Part shown: positions 1 through 8,689 of the stretch, piece after piece | How the letters are laid out: the number at the start of each line of letters is the position of its first letter | Numbering within the stretch: the first letter of the stretch is position 1 | Source: Mycolicibacterium frederiksbergense | GTDB taxonomy: Bacteria; Actinomycetota; Actinomycetes; Mycobacteriales; Mycobacteriaceae | Assembly (NCBI RefSeq): GCF_029893345.1 | Contig: NZ_JARXVE010000013.1 | Span: 62,001 to 126,000, forward strand | DNA: 64,000 bases | Direction: 5' to 3' | The notes under the pieces: model-generated | What the model saw: the letters and a program-made list of their open reading frames with translations, nothing else | The model's database searches: none | Told to the model about the DNA's origin: nothing | Made by a program: the position numbers and the translations under genes

Positions 1-1
1 C

Positions 2-1882
2 GGCAGCGACTGGGCGAACACGAAAACCAAGGCGCGCAAGGCTGTTCGTGAGATCGCCAGTGAATTGGTCGCGCTGTACGCCAAGCGGCAGTCGGCGCCC
101 GGCCATGCCTTCGGTCCGGACACTCCGTGGCAGGCCGAGATGGAGGATGCGTTCGGGTTCACCGAGACCATGGACCAGATGACCGCCATCACCGAGGTCA
201 AATCCGATATGGAGAAGCCGGTTCCGATGGACCGGGTGATCTGCGGTGACGTGGGCTACGGCAAGACCGAGATCGCGGTGCGGGCGGCGTTCAAGGCCGT
301 GCAGGATGGCAAGCAGGTGGCGGTGCTGGTGCCGACGACGCTGCTGGCCGATCAGCATCTGCAGACCTTCACCAACCGGATGGCGGGGTTCCCGGTGACG
401 GTCAAGGGGTTGTCGCGGTTCACCGATCCGGCCGAGTCCCGCCAGACCATGGAAGGTATGACCGACGGCTCCGTCGACGTGGTGATCGGCACGCACCGGC
501 TGCTGCAGACCGGGGTGACCTGGAAAGACCTGGGACTCATCATCGTTGACGAGGAACAACGGTTCGGCGTCGAGCACAAGGAACACATCAAGTCGATGCG
601 CACCCACGTCGACGTGCTGACCATGAGCGCCACCCCGATCCCGCGCACCCTGGAGATGAGCCTGGCCGGCATCCGCGAGATGTCGACGATTCTCACCCCG
701 CCCGAGGAGCGCTACCCGGTGCTGACCTACGTCGGCCCGCATGACGACAAGCAGGTGGCCGCGGCGCTGCGCCGTGAGCTGCTGCGTGACGGGCAGGCGT
801 TCTACATCCACAACCGGGTGCGCACGATCGATCAGGCGGCCGCGAAGATCCGTCAGCTGGTGCCCGAGGCGCGGGTTGTCGTCGCGCACGGGCAGATGAA
901 CGAGGAGACGCTCGAGAAGACCGTCGAGGGCTTCTGGAACCGCGAGTACGACATCCTGGTGTGCACCACGATCGTGGAAACCGGCCTGGACATCTCCAAC
1001 GCCAACACCTTGATCGTGGAGCGGGCCGATAATTTCGGGTTGTCGCAGCTGCATCAGCTGCGTGGCCGGGTGGGCCGCAGCCGCGAGCGGGGCTATGCCT
1101 ACTTCCTGTACCCGCCCAATTCCCCGCTCACCGAGACCGCCTACGACCGGCTGGCCACCATCGCGCAGAACAACGAGCTGGGCGCGGGCATGGCCGTGGC
1201 GATGAAGGACCTGGAGATCCGCGGCGCGGGCAACGTGCTCGGTGTCGAACAGTCCGGTCACGTCGCCGGGGTCGGCTTCGATCTGTATGTGCGGCTGGTC
1301 GGGGAGGCCGTCGAGGCCTATCGGGCGGCCGTTGACGGCAAAACCGTTGCGACAGCCGAAGAACCGAAAGAAGTGCGGGTCGATCTGCCGGTCGACGCAC
1401 ACCTGCCGCCGGAGTACATCGGCAGTGACCGGTTGCGGCTGGAGGGCTATCGACGGCTGGCCGCCGCACCCGATTACGCCGCCATCGACTTGGTGATCGA
1501 GGAGCTCGTCGACCGGTACGGACCGCTTCCGGTCGAGGCGCAGCGCCTGGTGGCAGTGGCCCGGCTGCGGCTGTTGTGCCGCGAGTACGGGATCACCGAG
1601 ATCGGTGCGGTGTCCGCGTCGACGATCAAGCTGTCACCGTTGGTGTTGCCCGATTCCGCGCAGTTGCGGCTCAAGCGGCTGTACCCGGGTGCGCACTACC
1701 GCGCCACCACCTCGACGGTCCAGGTGCCGATCCCGCGGGAGACCGATGGCGTCGGATCGCCGCGCATCCGCGACCTCGAGGTTGTCCAAATGGTGGCCGG
1801 TCTGGTGCTGGTTCTTCATGGAAAAACACAGGGCGATGTTGATATAACGAAGTTCTCGTCTGCAGCGGGGAGGCAGGACTGA
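2..1882 (+). CDS. mfd: Transcription-repair coupling factor Mfd, C-terminal part
   Basis: This is the C-terminal ~626 residues of Mfd, the DNA translocase that removes stalled RNA polymerase from lesions and recruits UvrA. The frame is open to the left edge, reading GSDWANTKTKARKAVREIA, so the N-terminal half lies outside the window. Visible motifs are the Walker A GDVGYGKTE, the DEEQ box (DEEQRFGV), the TMSATPIPRT motif III, the translocation motif region around VETGLDIS, and the helicase motif VI QLRGRVGRS. The C-terminal TRCF domain follows. The stop overlaps the mazG start by one base (TGATG), indicating translational coupling. The identification is firm; only the 5' end is missing. Confidence 0.97.
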   Translation, partial: GSDWANTKTKARKAVREIASELVALYAKRQSAPGHAFGPDTPWQAEMEDAFGFTETMDQMTAITEVKSDMEKPVPMDRVICGDVGYGKTEIAVRAAFKAVQDGKQVAVLVPTTLLADQHLQTFTNRMAGFPVTVKGLSRFTDPAESRQTMEGMTDGSVDVVIGTHRLLQTGVTWKDLGLIIVDEEQRFGVEHKEHIKSMRTHVDVLTMSATPIPRTLEMSLAGIREMSTILTPPEERYPVLTYVGPHDDKQVAAALRRELLRDGQAFYIHNRVRTIDQAAAKIRQLVPEARVVVAHGQMNEETLEKTVEGFWNREYDILVCTTIVETGLDISNANTLIVERADNFGLSQLHQLRGRVGRSRERGYAYFLYPPNSPLTETAYDRLATIAQNNELGAGMAVAMKDLEIRGAGNVLGVEQSGHVAGVGFDLYVRLVGEAVEAYRAAVDGKTVATAEEPKEVRVDLPVDAHLPPEYIGSDRLRLEGYRRLAAAPDYAAIDLVIEELVDRYGPLPVEAQRLVAVARLRLLCREYGITEIGAVSASTIKLSPLVLPDSAQLRLKRLYPGAHYRATTSTVQVPIPRETDGVGSPRIRDLEVVQMVAGLVLVLHGKTQGDVDITKFSSAAGRQD

Positions 1883-3033
1883 TGACCGTCGTTCTGGTGG
1901 ACCCGCGTCGCCCCTCCTTGGTCCCGGTCGACGCCATCGAGTTCCTGGCCGGCGATGTCCAGTACACCGAGGAGATGCCGATCAAGGTGCCGTGGTCGTT
2001 GCCCGCGGCCCGGCCGGCCTACGGCGACGACGCAGAGGACCCGGCGCCGGTGCTGCTGTCCTCGGATCCCGAGCATCCGGCGGTCAAGGCGCGGCTGGCC
2101 GCCGGGGAGCGGCTGATCGCGGCTCCGCAGGCGCAGCCCGGGGAGCGGCTGTTGGACGCCGTGGCGATGATGGACAGGCTGCGCACCGCCGGGCCGTGGG
2201 AGAGCGAGCAGACCCACGATTCGCTGCGCCGCTATCTGCTGGAGGAGACCTACGAACTGTTCGACGCGGTCCGCGGCGGCAATGCCGACGAGCTGCGCGA
2301 AGAACTCGGCGACGTGCTGCTGCAGGTGCTGTTCCATGCCCGCATCGCCGAGGATGCGCCGGTTCATCCGTTCAGCATCGACGACGTCGCCGATGCGTTG
2401 GTGCGCAAGCTCGGTAATCGGGTGCCGGCAGTGCTTGCCGGAGAATCGATTTCACTGGATGAGCAGTTGGCCCAGTGGGAGGAGCGCAAGGCCCAGGAAC
2501 AGAAGGTGAAGGCGCGGGTGTCGTCGATGGATGACGTGCCCACCGGCCAGCCGGCTTTGGCGCTGGCGCAGAAGGTGCTGGCCCGGGTGGCCCAGGCCGG
2601 ACTGCCCGCCGATCTGGTGCCGTCGACGTTGACCTCCGTGGCGGTTTCGGCGGATGTCGACGCCGAAAATGGTTTGCGCAGCACGATTTTGGAGTTCATG
2701 GACACCGTGCGGGTGGTGGAGTCCGACGTCGCGGCGGGCCGCCGTGGTGAGGATGTTCCCGAGGAACTCGACATGACACCGCTCGGGTCGATCACCGAGG
2801 ACGAATGGCGGGCCTACTGGCCGAGTGCGGTTGTCGAGTCCGAGCCTGTGGATGAAGACGAGGAGCTCGAGTCCGAGCTCGAATTGGAACTCGAGCCGGA
2901 GTCCGAGCCCGACGAATCCGAGGCCGACGAGCCCGAGTCGGAGCCCGAGTCCGATGAGAGCGAGCCCGACGAGAGCGAACCCAGCGAGTCCGACGAGTCC
3001 GAGCCCCGCGAGAGCGAACCCTCGGACGACTGA
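1882..3033 (+). CDS. mazG: MazG nucleoside triphosphate pyrophosphohydrolase with long acidic tail
   Basis: MazG hydrolyses (d)NTPs to monophosphates and PPi, and in mycobacteria it helps clear oxidised nucleotides. The catalytic all-alpha core spans roughly residues 92-210. Its metal-binding acidic cluster is LEETYELFDA (E121, E122, E125), with E141/D144 in EELGDVLLQ. An N-terminal actinobacterial extension precedes it. The protein is 383 aa, against about 325 for the M. tuberculosis protein as I recall it. The excess is a tail from about residue 318 made almost only of Glu, Ser, Pro and Asp in ESEP/DESEP units. That tail is probably disordered. The gene is coupled to mfd by a one-base overlap. 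Confidence 0.93.
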   Translation: MTVVLVDPRRPSLVPVDAIEFLAGDVQYTEEMPIKVPWSLPAARPAYGDDAEDPAPVLLSSDPEHPAVKARLAAGERLIAAPQAQPGERLLDAVAMMDRLRTAGPWESEQTHDSLRRYLLEETYELFDAVRGGNADELREELGDVLLQVLFHARIAEDAPVHPFSIDDVADALVRKLGNRVPAVLAGESISLDEQLAQWEERKAQEQKVKARVSSMDDVPTGQPALALAQKVLARVAQAGLPADLVPSTLTSVAVSADVDAENGLRSTILEFMDTVRVVESDVAAGRRGEDVPEELDMTPLGSITEDEWRAYWPSAVVESEPVDEDEELESELELELEPESEPDESEADEPESEPESDESEPDESEPSESDESEPRESEPSDD

Positions 3034-3060
3034 CGGCCCGGGTTGGCGGCGGTCCTGGGA

Positions 3061-3105
3061 CATGCCGAGTTGCCCGCCTCTGCGCGACTTTTCCGCGACA
3101 ATCGC
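3061..3105 (-). repeat. Interspersed ~42-bp repeat, copy A
   Basis: Read on the minus strand this is GGCGATTGTCGCGG, then a variable core, then GAGGCGGGCA and CGGCATG. The same order of blocks recurs at 3201-3241 and 3329-3372 on the plus strand. The three copies lie within the ~516-base gap between mazG and the next gene, where I see no coding sequence. Confidence 0.6.
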
Positions 3106-3200
3106 CTCCTGCGTCACTGGCGTCTCGCCGGACCCAAAGTTGGGTGTCACATGCGGTACTGGTGTCGCTGCAGTCCCGTCAACCTCGCCAGTCCAGTGCC

Positions 3201-3241
3201 CGATTGTCAGCGACTTTGTCGCGGATAGGCGGGCATGCCGA
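3201..3241 (+). repeat. Interspersed ~42-bp repeat, copy B
   Basis: Direct reading is CGATTGTCAGCG, a short core, then TGTCGCGGATAGGCGGGCA and TGCCGA. It shares the ATTGTC...GTCGC...AGGCGGGCA framework with copies A and C, with a few substitutions. Confidence 0.6.
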
Positions 3242-3328
3242 ATTCCGTTGCGTACGAGACTGATGGGGCTTCAGGGGTGAATGTTCTGAGCGCACCTGTG
3301 ACCAATGCTGCCGGCGGTACCCATGTGG

Positions 3329-3372
3329 CGATTGTCGCGGAGTTGTCGCTGATAGGCGGGCACATCGGCATG
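3329..3372 (+). repeat. Interspersed ~42-bp repeat, copy C
   Basis: Reads CGATTGTCGCGGAG, TTGTCGCTGATAGGCGGGCA, then CATCGGCATG. Its first block is the inverse of the corresponding block in copy A, so A and C could pair as a very long-range inverted repeat. The rest of 3373-3549 shows no gene. Confidence 0.6.
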
Positions 3373-3549
3373 TGTTCGTAGCGCGCGACACACCAACCCG
3401 TTCCGTGTGAGCAACCAGGTTTCAGCCGTCGGTCACAGAGTCGTCTCGTCCATGTTGCGTGTCGATACGCTGTCGGCGGGGCAAGGCCCGAACTCGGTGC
3501 GCGGCACCTAACCTGACCCACGCGATTGAAGAGGCGGAAGGGTGCCACC

Positions 3550-4350
3550 GTGCGAGCTCTGGTTGTGCTGATGACCGCCGTGCTGCTCGCGGTCGCCGCA
3601 GGCACCAGCGCGCCGCCGGCCACCGCGGACATCCAGTCGCGCATCGCGGCGGCGGACTCCTATCTGGCGTCGCGGCCGGGCACCGTCGGCTACGTGCTGC
3701 GCGACCGGGTTACCGGCGTGCGCTACGCCAATGCCAACTCAAGCACGATGATCTGGACCGCCTCCACCATCAAGCTGGCGATGGTCGTCGACCTGTTGAC
3801 CCGGGAACGTGCCGGAGCGTTGCGGCTGTCGGGCAATGACCGGCAGCTCATGGTGAACATGCTGCGCGACTCCGACAATGACGCGGCGGACTCGTTGTGG
3901 ACCCGCTATGGCGGCGCCGACCACCAGGCGTTCAACGCGGGCTTTCCCCGGTACGGCATGACCGATGTGCGTCCGCAACCGGGCTTCGGGGATATGTTCC
4001 CGTACTGGGGTTTTCAGAAATCCAGCACCAACGATCTCGACCGGCTGATGAATTACACACTGACCCAACTGAATCCGTCGGACGCGGCCGCTGTCGTGGC
4101 GGAGATGCAGCGGGTCGCCCCCGCCCAGCAATGGGGTGTGTGGGGCGCCGGGCCGACGATGACGCCCGGCAACAAGAACGGCTGGTCCGACGAGCAGGGC
4201 GGTTGGGTGGTCAATTCGGTCGGCTTCGCCGGGCCCAAGCAGCGCTACACCCTGGCCATCATGAACGGGCTCAACGACCAGGGTGGCTACGACGACGGGG
4301 TCGCGACCACCACCCGGTTGAGCCAGATCCTGCTCGGTGCGGCCGGCTGA
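3550..4350 (+). CDS. Secreted serine hydrolase, class A beta-lactamase-like fold
   Basis: An exported penicillin-recognising-type serine hydrolase of 266 aa. I place the start at the GTG at 3550, because GGAAGGG lies 7-8 bases upstream; the longer frame begins at a TTG at 3526 without such a site. A signal peptide (RALVVLMTAVLLAVAAG) ends near the ATA|D site. The active-site SxxK tetrad is STIK (within WTASTIKLAM), the SDN triad is present in LRDSDNDAADSLW, and a degenerate third box NKNGW takes the place of KTG. These signatures support the fold, but not activity on beta-lactams. It may act on peptidoglycan instead. It stands alone on the plus strand and converges with the DsbA-like gene. 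Confidence 0.8.
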   Translation: MRALVVLMTAVLLAVAAGTSAPPATADIQSRIAAADSYLASRPGTVGYVLRDRVTGVRYANANSSTMIWTASTIKLAMVVDLLTRERAGALRLSGNDRQLMVNMLRDSDNDAADSLWTRYGGADHQAFNAGFPRYGMTDVRPQPGFGDMFPYWGFQKSSTNDLDRLMNYTLTQLNPSDAAAVVAEMQRVAPAQQWGVWGAGPTMTPGNKNGWSDEQGGWVVNSVGFAGPKQRYTLAIMNGLNDQGGYDDGVATTTRLSQILLGAAG

Positions 4351-4368
4351 CCCGACCGCTACACCCCG

Positions 4369-5022
4369 CTACTCGGCGAGGGCCCCATTGAACGCGGTGA
4401 CCAGGTCTTCATAACTGCGCGGCTGGATGCGTTCGCCGTTGAGAAAGAACGTCGGCGTTCCCTGCACGCCCAGGGCGCGGCCGTCGGCAACGTCGAGTTG
4501 GACCCGCGCGGCGGTGGCAGGGTCGTTGTAGGCCGTGTCGAACGCCGCCATGTCGAGGCCGAGTGCTGAGGCGAAGCCCCGGAACGCCTCGTCCGCGGGG
4601 ACCTGCTGCTCGCCCCACTGGCTCTGGGTGTCGTACATCTTCTTGTACATCGGCTCGAGCTTGCCCTGTTGGGCGGCAGCCTCAACGGCGCGTGCCGCCC
4701 GTTCGGCGTTGTAATGCCCGCCCATGGGGAAGTACCGGATGACGAAGTTCACCCGGTCGCCGTACTCGGATCGCAGTTGCTCAATCGAGGGGTACACAGC
4801 GCGACAGCCCTCGCATTCGAAGTCGAGGAATTCCACGAACGTCACATCACTGTCCGGCACCGAGTTCAGCCGATGGCTGTTGTCCCGGACCACCTGGCCG
4901 GTGTCGGTGGACGCCGCCTGTGGCGGTGCTCCGCGATCACGAACCGACTGGTACACGAGAACACCGATGACCAGCACGGCGATGGCGAATGCGGTGAGCA
5001 GGATCCGAGTGAAGCGCGTCAT
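4369..5022 (-). CDS. Membrane-anchored DsbA-like thiol-disulfide protein
   Basis: A 217-aa thioredoxin-fold protein with an N-terminal membrane anchor (ILLTAFAIAVLVIGVLVYQ). The DsbA/Com1-type thioredoxin domain carries a CEGC active site in FLDFECEGCRAVYPS, and a cis-proline loop in QGTPTFFLNG. It should act outside the membrane as a disulfide oxidant or reductant. I chose the ATG at 5022 because AAAGG precedes it; an upstream ATG at 5046 would start almost at the end of the shared regulatory region. It diverges from the metal-sensing ArsR gene at 5071, so both probably respond to metal or thiol stress. CEGC instead of CPxC suggests an altered redox potential. Confidence 0.85.
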   Translation of the reverse strand: MTRFTRILLTAFAIAVLVIGVLVYQSVRDRGAPPQAASTDTGQVVRDNSHRLNSVPDSDVTFVEFLDFECEGCRAVYPSIEQLRSEYGDRVNFVIRYFPMGGHYNAERAARAVEAAAQQGKLEPMYKKMYDTQSQWGEQQVPADEAFRGFASALGLDMAAFDTAYNDPATAARVQLDVADGRALGVQGTPTFFLNGERIQPRSYEDLVTAFNGALAE

Positions 5023-5043
5023 CGGGTCAGTACCTTTCGTGCT

Positions 5044-5073
5044 CATATCAACATGAATTAGTATATAGGTATG
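5044..5073. promoter_or_regulatory. Candidate ArsR/CadC-type operator
   Basis: An A+T-rich block in a GC-rich setting covers the short gap between the divergent DsbA-like and ArsR genes and runs into the ATG at 5071. The outer bases form an imperfect dyad (CATATC on the left, GGTATG on the right; about 8 of 15 positions match). This is where an autoregulatory ArsR-family site would be expected. The symmetry is weak. Confidence 0.35.
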
Positions 5074-5448
5074 GCTGAACCGTCCGCTGACAGTTGCGAC
5101 CTACTCTGCCTGGACCTTCCGAATGCCGAGTCCATTCGTACCGCATTGCCCGACCTCGGCCGGGTCGAACCCGCGGCGGCCGCGGCCCGAGCCTTGAGTG
5201 ACCCGACTCGTCTCACGATTGCCGCGGCGTTGTACGAGGGGGGCGAGCTGTGCGTTTGCGATATGGGGTGGGTGGTCGGAGCTCCGCAGAACCTGGTGTC
5301 ACACCACCTCCGTCAACTCAAGGTCGCCGGGATGGTGTCATCGCGCCGCAACGGCCGCCTGGTGATGTACCGCCTCACCGACCATGGCCGCAGGCTCACG
5401 GCCGCCGTGCTGGCCGTCTCGGCCGGAGCGGAGTCAGGCCGTGTCTGA
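5071..5448 (+). CDS. ArsR/SmtB-family metal sensor, CadC-like
   Basis: A 125-aa winged-helix repressor. The cysteine pattern is that of CadC-type Cd/Pb/Zn sensors: C9 and C13 near the N terminus (DSCDLLCLD) and C61/C63 in ELCVCDM of the recognition region. This gives the same 4- and 2-residue spacings as the alpha3N site of CadC. The helix-turn-helix reads PQNLVSHHLRQLKVAGMV. It should repress itself and the overlapping ATPase gene and release DNA on binding thiophilic metal. Its last bases overlap the ATPase start by 8 bases, so the two are co-translated. Confidence 0.9.
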   Translation: MAEPSADSCDLLCLDLPNAESIRTALPDLGRVEPAAAAARALSDPTRLTIAAALYEGGELCVCDMGWVVGAPQNLVSHHLRQLKVAGMVSSRRNGRLVMYRLTDHGRRLTAAVLAVSAGAESGRV

Positions 5449-7384
5449 CGCATGTTGTGGAGCCGGGGCTGACGAGCCAGAGTCGGGTCCGGAAAAGCTC
5501 TGGCAAGTACGGGAATTCCAGATGGCGGCATTGGCCGCGGTCCTGCTCGGCATCGGCTGGCTGGTCTCGCGGGCCGGGTATGAAACACCATCGCTGGTCA
5601 TCGAACTGATCGCGGCGGTCGTCGGCGCGTCCACCTTCGTTCCGGACGCGCTGCGAAACCTCCGGCATGGCCGCATCGGTGTCGGCACATTGATGACCAT
5701 CGCCGCGATCGGCGCTGTGGCACTCGGCGAGATCGCCGAAGCCGCAATGCTGGGAATCCTGTTCTCGATCGCAGAGGGACTGGAACGGTACGCCGTGACC
5801 CGCACCCGCCGTGGGCTGCGCGCGCTGCTGTCGCTGGTCCCACCCAAGGCGTCGGTGATTCGGGACGGCCGCGAGATCACTGTCTCGCCAGAGGATCTGG
5901 TGATCGGCGACGTGATGGTGCTACGTCCGGGCGAACGTGCCGCGACCGACGGCACGATCACCTCCGGCCGCACCAGCCTGGACCTGTCCGCGATCACCGG
6001 CGAGTCGGTCCCGGTCGAGGCCGGGCCGGGCAGCGTGGTGCACGCCGGGACCATCAACGGCGGCGGGGCCATTGAGGTCACGGTGACCGCGTTGGCGGCC
6101 GACAGCTCGTTGGCGCGGATCGTGCACATCGTCGAGGAGGCGCAGGAGCGCAAGGGCGCGGGGCAACGCTTGGCGGATCGCATCGCCCGGCCGCTGGTGC
6201 CGGCGATCATGGTGCTGGCCACCGTGGTCGCGGGTTTCGGTGCGCTGCTTGGTGATCCGACGCTGTGGTTGGAGCGTGCATTGGTGGTGTTGGTTGCGGC
6301 ATCGCCGTGTGCACTGGCTATCGCGGTGCCGCTCACGGTGGTTGCGGCCATCGGTGCCGCGAGTCGACAGGGCGCCCTGGTCAAGGGTGGGGCAGCGGTC
6401 GAGGAGCTGGGCCGGATCAAGGTCATCGCACTGGACAAGACCGGCACGCTCACCCGCAACAAGCCGCAGGTCGTCGAGGTGGTCACGGTCGGCGAGGTGA
6501 CCGAGGCCGACGCATTGCGAACTGCCGCGGCACTCGAAGTGCGCAGCGAGCACCCATTGGCGCACGCCATCGTGTCGGCTGCGGGCGACGTGACGCCGGC
6601 AACCGATGTCACCGCGGTTGCCGGCCATGGCATTGCGGGCACTCTGGGGGAGGTGCGGCTGCGACTGGGTAAGCCCAGCTGGGTTGCGCCGGGCTCGCTT
6701 TCCGGTGACGTGGCACGGTTACAGGCGGCGGGTGCGACGGTGGTGATTCTCGAGCGCGCCGACAACGTCATCGCCGCGATCGCGGTACGTGACGAGCTGC
6801 GTCCGGAAGCCGTCGAGACCGTGAGTCTTCTTGACCGGCTTGGTGTTCGAGTGGCGATGCTCACCGGCGACAACAAACTCACCGCCGAAGCGTTGGCCGC
6901 TGAAGCCGGCATCGCAACGGTGTATTCGGAACTGCTGCCGGAGGACAAGGCCCGGTTGCTGCCGGAGCTGGCCGGTGGCAAGGCCATCGCGATGGTCGGC
7001 GACGGTGTCAACGACGCACCCGCCCTGGCCAGCGCCGACATCGGAATCGCCATGGGGGCCATGGGTACCGACGTCGCGATCGAAACCGCCGACGTCGCCC
7101 TGATGGGCGAGGACCTGCGCCACCTCCCGCAGGTGCTGGCGCACGCGCGGCGGGCCCGACGGATCATGGTGCAGAACATCGGATTCTCACTGGCCATCAT
7201 CGGGTCGCTGATCCCGCTCGCGGCGTTCGGCGTGCTCGGGCTGGCAACCGTGGTGTTCATTCACGAATTCGCCGAAGTGCTGGTGATCCTGAACGCAATC
7301 CGGGCGGCGCGGACTCAGCCGCTTGCCGGGGTGACCGCCACCCCGGTCGAGGCCGCGGACCTGACGTCAGTCGAACAGCGTTGA
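5441..7384 (+). CDS. P1B-type heavy-metal exporting ATPase (CadA/CoaT-like, SPC motif)
   Basis: A 647-aa heavy-metal P-type ATPase. The start is the GTG at 5441, giving an N terminus SDACCG with a Cys pair and no HMA domain. Landmarks are the TGES phosphatase loop (AITGESVPV), the intramembrane metal site SPCALA (S288-C290), the phosphorylation motif DKTGT at about residue 332, the nucleotide-domain HP motif (SEHPLAH), and the hinge GDGVNDAPAL. The final membrane segment reads HEFAEVLVILN. SPC rather than CPC is typical of the P1B-4 subgroup (Co, and in some members Cd/Zn/Fe), whereas the sensor looks Cd/Pb-type. Substrate is therefore open. Its end overlaps the efeB end convergently by 18 bases. 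Confidence 0.92.
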   Translation: MSDACCGAGADEPESGPEKLWQVREFQMAALAAVLLGIGWLVSRAGYETPSLVIELIAAVVGASTFVPDALRNLRHGRIGVGTLMTIAAIGAVALGEIAEAAMLGILFSIAEGLERYAVTRTRRGLRALLSLVPPKASVIRDGREITVSPEDLVIGDVMVLRPGERAATDGTITSGRTSLDLSAITGESVPVEAGPGSVVHAGTINGGGAIEVTVTALAADSSLARIVHIVEEAQERKGAGQRLADRIARPLVPAIMVLATVVAGFGALLGDPTLWLERALVVLVAASPCALAIAVPLTVVAAIGAASRQGALVKGGAAVEELGRIKVIALDKTGTLTRNKPQVVEVVTVGEVTEADALRTAAALEVRSEHPLAHAIVSAAGDVTPATDVTAVAGHGIAGTLGEVRLRLGKPSWVAPGSLSGDVARLQAAGATVVILERADNVIAAIAVRDELRPEAVETVSLLDRLGVRVAMLTGDNKLTAEALAAEAGIATVYSELLPEDKARLLPELAGGKAIAMVGDGVNDAPALASADIGIAMGAMGTDVAIETADVALMGEDLRHLPQVLAHARRARRIMVQNIGFSLAIIGSLIPLAAFGVLGLATVVFIHEFAEVLVILNAIRAARTQPLAGVTATPVEAADLTSVEQR

Positions 7385-8689
7385 ACCCCAGTACGCCGAG
7401 GAGTCGCCATCGGGCACACCGGGCGGGCAGGCGAACACCGCCGTACCGGTGTGGGTGATGTACTCGTTCATCGCATCCTTGCGCGACATCTCACCGAGCA
7501 TCGGGATGAACTGCTTCTCCGGGCTACGCACGAACGCGATGAAAAACAGCCCGGCGTCGAGGTGGCCGAACCCGTCGGTGCCGTCGGTGAAGTTGTAACC
7601 GCGACGCAGGATCTCGATGCCGCCGAGGTGCTGCGGTGACACCAGTCGGACGTGGGCGGCGGCATCGATCAGCGGGTTGCCCTTGGCGTCGGCGATATCG
7701 AGGTCGAGTTCGTCGAACTCGTCCTGCAGTCCGTGGGGAGCGCCGCTGCCCTTTTGCCGTCCGACCACCCGCTCCTGCTCGTGCAGGGTGGCGCGGTCCC
7801 AGTTCTCGATGCGCATCCGGATACGCCGGGTGATCAGGTAGCTGCCGCCGGTCATCCAGGCCGGGCCGTCACCCTCGCCGACCCACACGTGCCGGTTCAG
7901 CAGGTCGGTCTCGTCGGCCTTGAGATTGTTGGTTCCGTCCTTGAACCCGAACAGGTTTCGCGGTGTGGCTTGCTCCCGGGTGGTCGACGAGGTGCGGCCG
8001 AAGCCGAGTTGGGAGTAGCGCACCGCGACCGTCCCGAACCCGACCCGGGCCAGGTTGCGGATCGCGTGCACGGCGACCTGCGGGTCGTTCGCGCAGGCTT
8101 GTACGCAGATGTCGCCGCCGGACTTGGCCGGATCCATGGTCTCGTTGGGAAACTTCGGCAGCGCCGCCAACTCGGCGGGCCGCTGGTCGGCGATGCCGAA
8201 CCGGTCCTTGCCGTCCTTCTCGAAGAAGGTCGGCCCGAATCCGATGGTCAGCGTCAACTGCGAGGCGGGCAGACCCAGCGCTTCACCGGTGTCCGACGGC
8301 GGGGCGTAGAGGTTGCCGTCCACGGCGCCGCCGTCCTCGGTCTCCTCGCCGCGCGTCATCCGCTCGGCCATCTGGGTCCACTGCTTCAGCAGCGCCACCA
8401 CCTCTTCGCGGCTGTCGGTGGTGACATCGAAGGCGCAGAAGTGCATCCGGTCCTGCGCCTCGGTGATGATGCCGGCCTGCTTCTCACCGCGAAACGGGAC
8501 CGGCCCGCGCAGCGCGCCGTGCGAGCCGGTGTCGGCTGCCGAGGCCCGGCCGGCCAGCGCACCCGCGCTGGCCGCACCGACCACCGCGGCGGTGACGCCG
8601 GCCGCACCGAACAGTTTGCGTCGTGAGATGCCCGACGGCTGACCGGTTTCCGGCTCGGCGGGGGTGTGCTGACTACGGGGCGATGACAC
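7367..8689 (-). CDS. efeB: Tat-exported DyP-type haem peroxidase EfeB
   Basis: A 440-aa dye-decolorising peroxidase and the last gene of efeUOB. The Tat signal SRRKLFGAAG has its twin arginine at residues 23-24. The DyP hallmark GFKDG (D251 acting as distal acid/base) is clear, and AAHVRLVSPQ carries the likely proximal haem histidine. In EfeUOB systems this enzyme is thought to oxidise ferrous iron or take iron from haem outside the membrane before uptake. The GTG start overlaps the efeO stop by 17 bases, so expression is coupled. Confidence 0.95.
   Translation of the reverse strand: MSSPRSQHTPAEPETGQPSGISRRKLFGAAGVTAAVVGAASAGALAGRASAADTGSHGALRGPVPFRGEKQAGIITEAQDRMHFCAFDVTTDSREEVVALLKQWTQMAERMTRGEETEDGGAVDGNLYAPPSDTGEALGLPASQLTLTIGFGPTFFEKDGKDRFGIADQRPAELAALPKFPNETMDPAKSGGDICVQACANDPQVAVHAIRNLARVGFGTVAVRYSQLGFGRTSSTTREQATPRNLFGFKDGTNNLKADETDLLNRHVWVGEGDGPAWMTGGSYLITRRIRMRIENWDRATLHEQERVVGRQKGSGAPHGLQDEFDELDLDIADAKGNPLIDAAAHVRLVSPQHLGGIEILRRGYNFTDGTDGFGHLDAGLFFIAFVRSPEKQFIPMLGEMSRKDAMNEYITHTGTAVFACPPGVPDGDSSAYWGSTLFD

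Noticed and set aside
3550..4350. Calling the serine hydrolase a true beta-lactamase
   Set aside because: The KTG box is degenerate (KNG) and no omega-loop ExxLN glutamate motif is evident, so drug hydrolysis cannot be claimed.
5434..7260. 608-aa minus-strand open frame opposite the metal ATPase
   Set aside because: It is a Ser/Ala/Thr/Arg-rich shadow of the GC-biased codon positions of the real gene and shows no domain.
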